Assembly (NCBI GenBank): GCA_013396995.1
Contig: VWZP01008292.1
Location: forward strand, 648,742-712,741
Length of the DNA: 64,000 nucleotides
DNA from: Dicaeum eximium
Taxonomy: Eukaryota; Chordata; Aves; Passeriformes; Dicaeidae
Reading direction: 5' to 3'
The translations under genes were made by a program, and so were the position numbers. The notes beneath the pieces were generated by a model, which was given only the letters and a program-made list of their open reading frames with translations, was not told the DNA's origin and searched no databases. Shown here piece after piece: positions 62,456 through 64,000 of this stretch; position 1 is the first letter of the stretch; the number at the start of each line of letters is the position of its first letter.

Positions 62456-62828
62456 GCTAGCTTTACCACAATGTAAATTGTCTGTTGGCAGTAATTGAGC
62501 AGGCAAGGGCTTTTAACTTGCCTGCTTTCTCCATTAATCCAGGGCCTAGGTAAGCAATGCAACAAACCTAACTATAAAACAAATACAAAAGCTTCTTTTT
62601 ATAACTGACAGCTAAAAAAACCTGCTGCACCCAGAACCACGCTAGTGGTGCAGGGAGCATGTCTCCACAAAAAGATACTACTTTGTTCCAGTGTATTGCT
62701 TTGGCCTCTGAAACTCTCCTTGAGACTGTGACTTCTGGCTTGTGCTTAAAAGCTTGAAGCTTTCTCTAATCCAATGTATTGGGTTACTAAATTTGATTTT
62801 GTGTTTTTAAGGTAGATTTCATTGATTA

Positions 62829-62834
62829 AATAAA
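62829..62834 (+). terminator. AKAP12: Distal AKAP12 polyadenylation signal
   Basis: AATAAA followed by a strong downstream GT/T-rich element (gtgtatgtggtgagttg plus a T run, from about 62861). It is probably the main 3' end. Confidence 0.7.
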
Positions 62835-62859
62835 ATGCAACTACAAATTTGTTCTAACC

Positions 62860-63516
62860 TGTGTATGTGGTGAGTTGTTTTTTTTTTTTTCACCTTGCTT
62901 AGTGTAAATTATTTTCTGATGGTTGCTTCATCTTCAGGAAGTTAGATTTGCTCCTGAGAATTCATGTTCAGGTTTTGATGTGAATTAAAGAAGCTAAGTA
63001 CATAATTAAAACTATGATTTGGCTCTAAGTTTCAATAAAATATGCATATTTCAGAAGAAGTAAGAATAGGGTACTCCAGAAGACTGAAATACTTCAGTTA
63101 AATTTGAGATAGAAAACAGTGTTCAGTGAGCCAGAATGAAAAATTAGTAAATCATATGCCTCACTGATATGACTGAAGTATAGAGAACTCCAACAAAGCA
63201 ACAACCTAAATGTCCACAAAACCTTTGTTACAGATTAGCAGATTAAGGGTTTTTGGCCTATATCTGGTATTTTCTAGGCTCCCCTACTTCTGCTTAGCGA
63301 GGGTATACTCATGGCACCAAAAATCTGGGTGTGCTGATTATTTATGTTAGCAGACCTTGGGCTTCAGCCATGAAGTTTTCCCAGCTGTTCATGTTCTGTG
63401 GCTGGGGCTGATTAGCAGTGTTTGTATATCAAGGCAGATTCACACCTGAACTAGTCTTGTAATAATTGGTGCCTTCCTATGCTCAGGTGAAATGCTAAAT
63501 CCTGTATCTGCAAATA
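62860..63516. other. Intergenic sequence after AKAP12
   Basis: AT-rich, with no gene recognised. A further AATAAA at 63034-63039 has no clear GT-rich downstream element and may be chance or a weak third poly(A) site. Confidence 0.6.
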
Positions 63517-63521
63517 CTTAC

Positions 63522-63716
63522 CTGTAGTGACTGCAGCGAGTGCAGGGATACTGGAACACTGCACACAGCCTGTCCTCATCTTGCTTTGGCACGGTGTCGG
63601 GGGGGCTCAGTCTGCAGGGACCGATCCCACTGTCCGCCTTCGGCATCTGGAGGTACAAATGGAACCAGCAACTCCTGCCAGACATTGTGCTCAAGGTGTG
63701 CACAGCCTCTGCTGCC
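63522..63716 (-). CDS. Possible exon on the opposite strand, gene not identified
   Basis: Seen on the minus strand: a strong donor CTACAG|GTAAGTATTTG with the exon ending at 63522, and a possible acceptor cttgcaaacag before 63716. Two closer CAG acceptors also exist, just upstream of the codons for ELLVP and TEPP in another frame. Of the three frames only one is open through the donor, and it ends DEDRLCAVFQYPCTRCSHYR with phase 2. CTRC resembles a Cys pair of a zinc finger, but no complete finger is present. In human the minus-strand gene after AKAP12 is ZBTB2. I cannot match this peptide to it, so the exon may be alternative, unrelated or spurious. Confidence 0.3.
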
Positions 63717-64000
63717 CTGTTTGCAAGATTTGTGCATTTGTACTGTTAGTGAAATCCCTGAAAGGCATCTGACTATGGATTGGAGTCCAAGCCAAACTTC
63801 CATCCCGAGGAAGTTTGCCTGCTGTTTCCTCTTGCAGGGCTGTTTTATTGGCAACAGCTCAAGTATCCTGCCTGTAAGCTCATGCTATGGAAGTGGATCT
63901 GGCTTTCCCATGCAATCAGAGCATATGGGAGTCAGCTGTGCTCACTGAGGAACCTGCACAGCTTGGATACAGCAAGTGCTTGGGGATGGGCAGGAGGCTT
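63717..64000. other. Right edge of the window
   Basis: Nothing recognised. The open frames here run off or end close to the window edge and have no matching splice sites. Confidence 0.4.

Larger units (their letters stand above)
60226..62855 (+). other. AKAP12: AKAP12 terminal exon, 3' UTR
   Basis: Non-coding last exon of about 2.2 kb to the proximal site, or 2.6 kb to the distal one. There is no extended open frame. It contains AU-rich stretches, an imperfect 62-bp duplication (60958-61019 and 61174-61235) and polyadenylation signals at 62450 and 62829. The end is placed about 20 nt after the distal AATAAA and is approximate. Confidence 0.8.
32090..62860 (+). other. AKAP12: AKAP12 gene span
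   Basis: This is the span of the recognised gene, from the distal CpG island to the distal poly(A) site. Proposed exon chains are: alpha (first exon presumably in or near the N gap at 32498-32702), then 41835-42021, 53304-57040, 57789-59701 and 60226-62860; and beta, which starts with the exon ending at 45161 and then uses the same three 3' exons. The assignment rests on long stretches of near-identity to mammalian gravin, for example FKKVFKFVGF, WASFKKMVTPKKRVRRPSES, WESFKRLVTP and the RII-binding helix. The locus is about 31 kb. From memory, the human gene exceeds 100 kb, which fits the compact introns of birds. Confidence 0.9.

Noticed and set aside
1..64000. CRISPR arrays, operons, prophage or other prokaryotic systems
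   Set aside because: The tandem repeats present are microsatellites or short duplications without unique spacers, and the gene structure is spliced and eukaryotic.

Overview
The window is eukaryotic: spliced genes, long introns, two CpG-island promoters and AATAAA polyadenylation signals. It is very probably a bird. The interspersed repeats I recognise are two decayed tails of the CR1 family, the main LINE of birds and reptiles. Repeat density is low, no mammalian SINEs are visible, and the locus is compact. Nothing prokaryotic or viral was seen.

The one gene that can be named with confidence is AKAP12 (gravin / SSeCKS), on the + strand across roughly the second half of the window. It encodes a large, acidic, mostly disordered scaffold that holds PKA, PKC, calcineurin/calmodulin and receptors near the membrane. 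Layout: a CpG island at about 32.09-33.14 kb, broken by a 205-base run of N, is the likely distal (alpha) promoter. A 187-nt internal coding exon lies at 41835-42021. A second CpG island at 44.7-45.3 kb contains an eight-codon start exon (MLGTVTMA, 45137-45161), equivalent to the N-terminus of the human beta isoform. A giant exon follows at 53304-57040, then a 748-nt intron, a second long coding exon at 57789-59701, and a last exon of 3' UTR only from 60226 to about 62.86 kb. The alpha exon 2 and the beta exon 1 both end in phase 1, and both join the giant exon with a valine codon (G|TT). The two promoters therefore give proteins that differ only at the N-terminus. The beta protein would be 1890 residues, or 1883 with the alternative acceptor.

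The giant exon carries the MARCKS-like basic segment near residues 70-90 and a series of Trp-anchored basic modules (WSK-type) at about residues 180, 638, 711, 782 and 827. The second coding exon carries the amphipathic helix that binds the PKA RII subunit (about residues 1673-1690). The intron separating them is therefore notable. If it is retained, an in-frame stop at 57098 gives a scaffold without the PKA anchor.

The first 32 kb hold no recognisable protein-coding gene apart from a possible 51-nt exon at the left edge. The rest is unannotated intergenic sequence with CR1 remnants, microsatellites and small tandem duplications. At the right edge a possible exon lies on the opposite strand, tail-to-tail with AKAP12. 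I found no evidence of a new biological system. The main points of interest are the isoform architecture, the split large exon, a duplicated 62-bp block in the 3' UTR, and palindromic regulatory-looking sites near both promoters.
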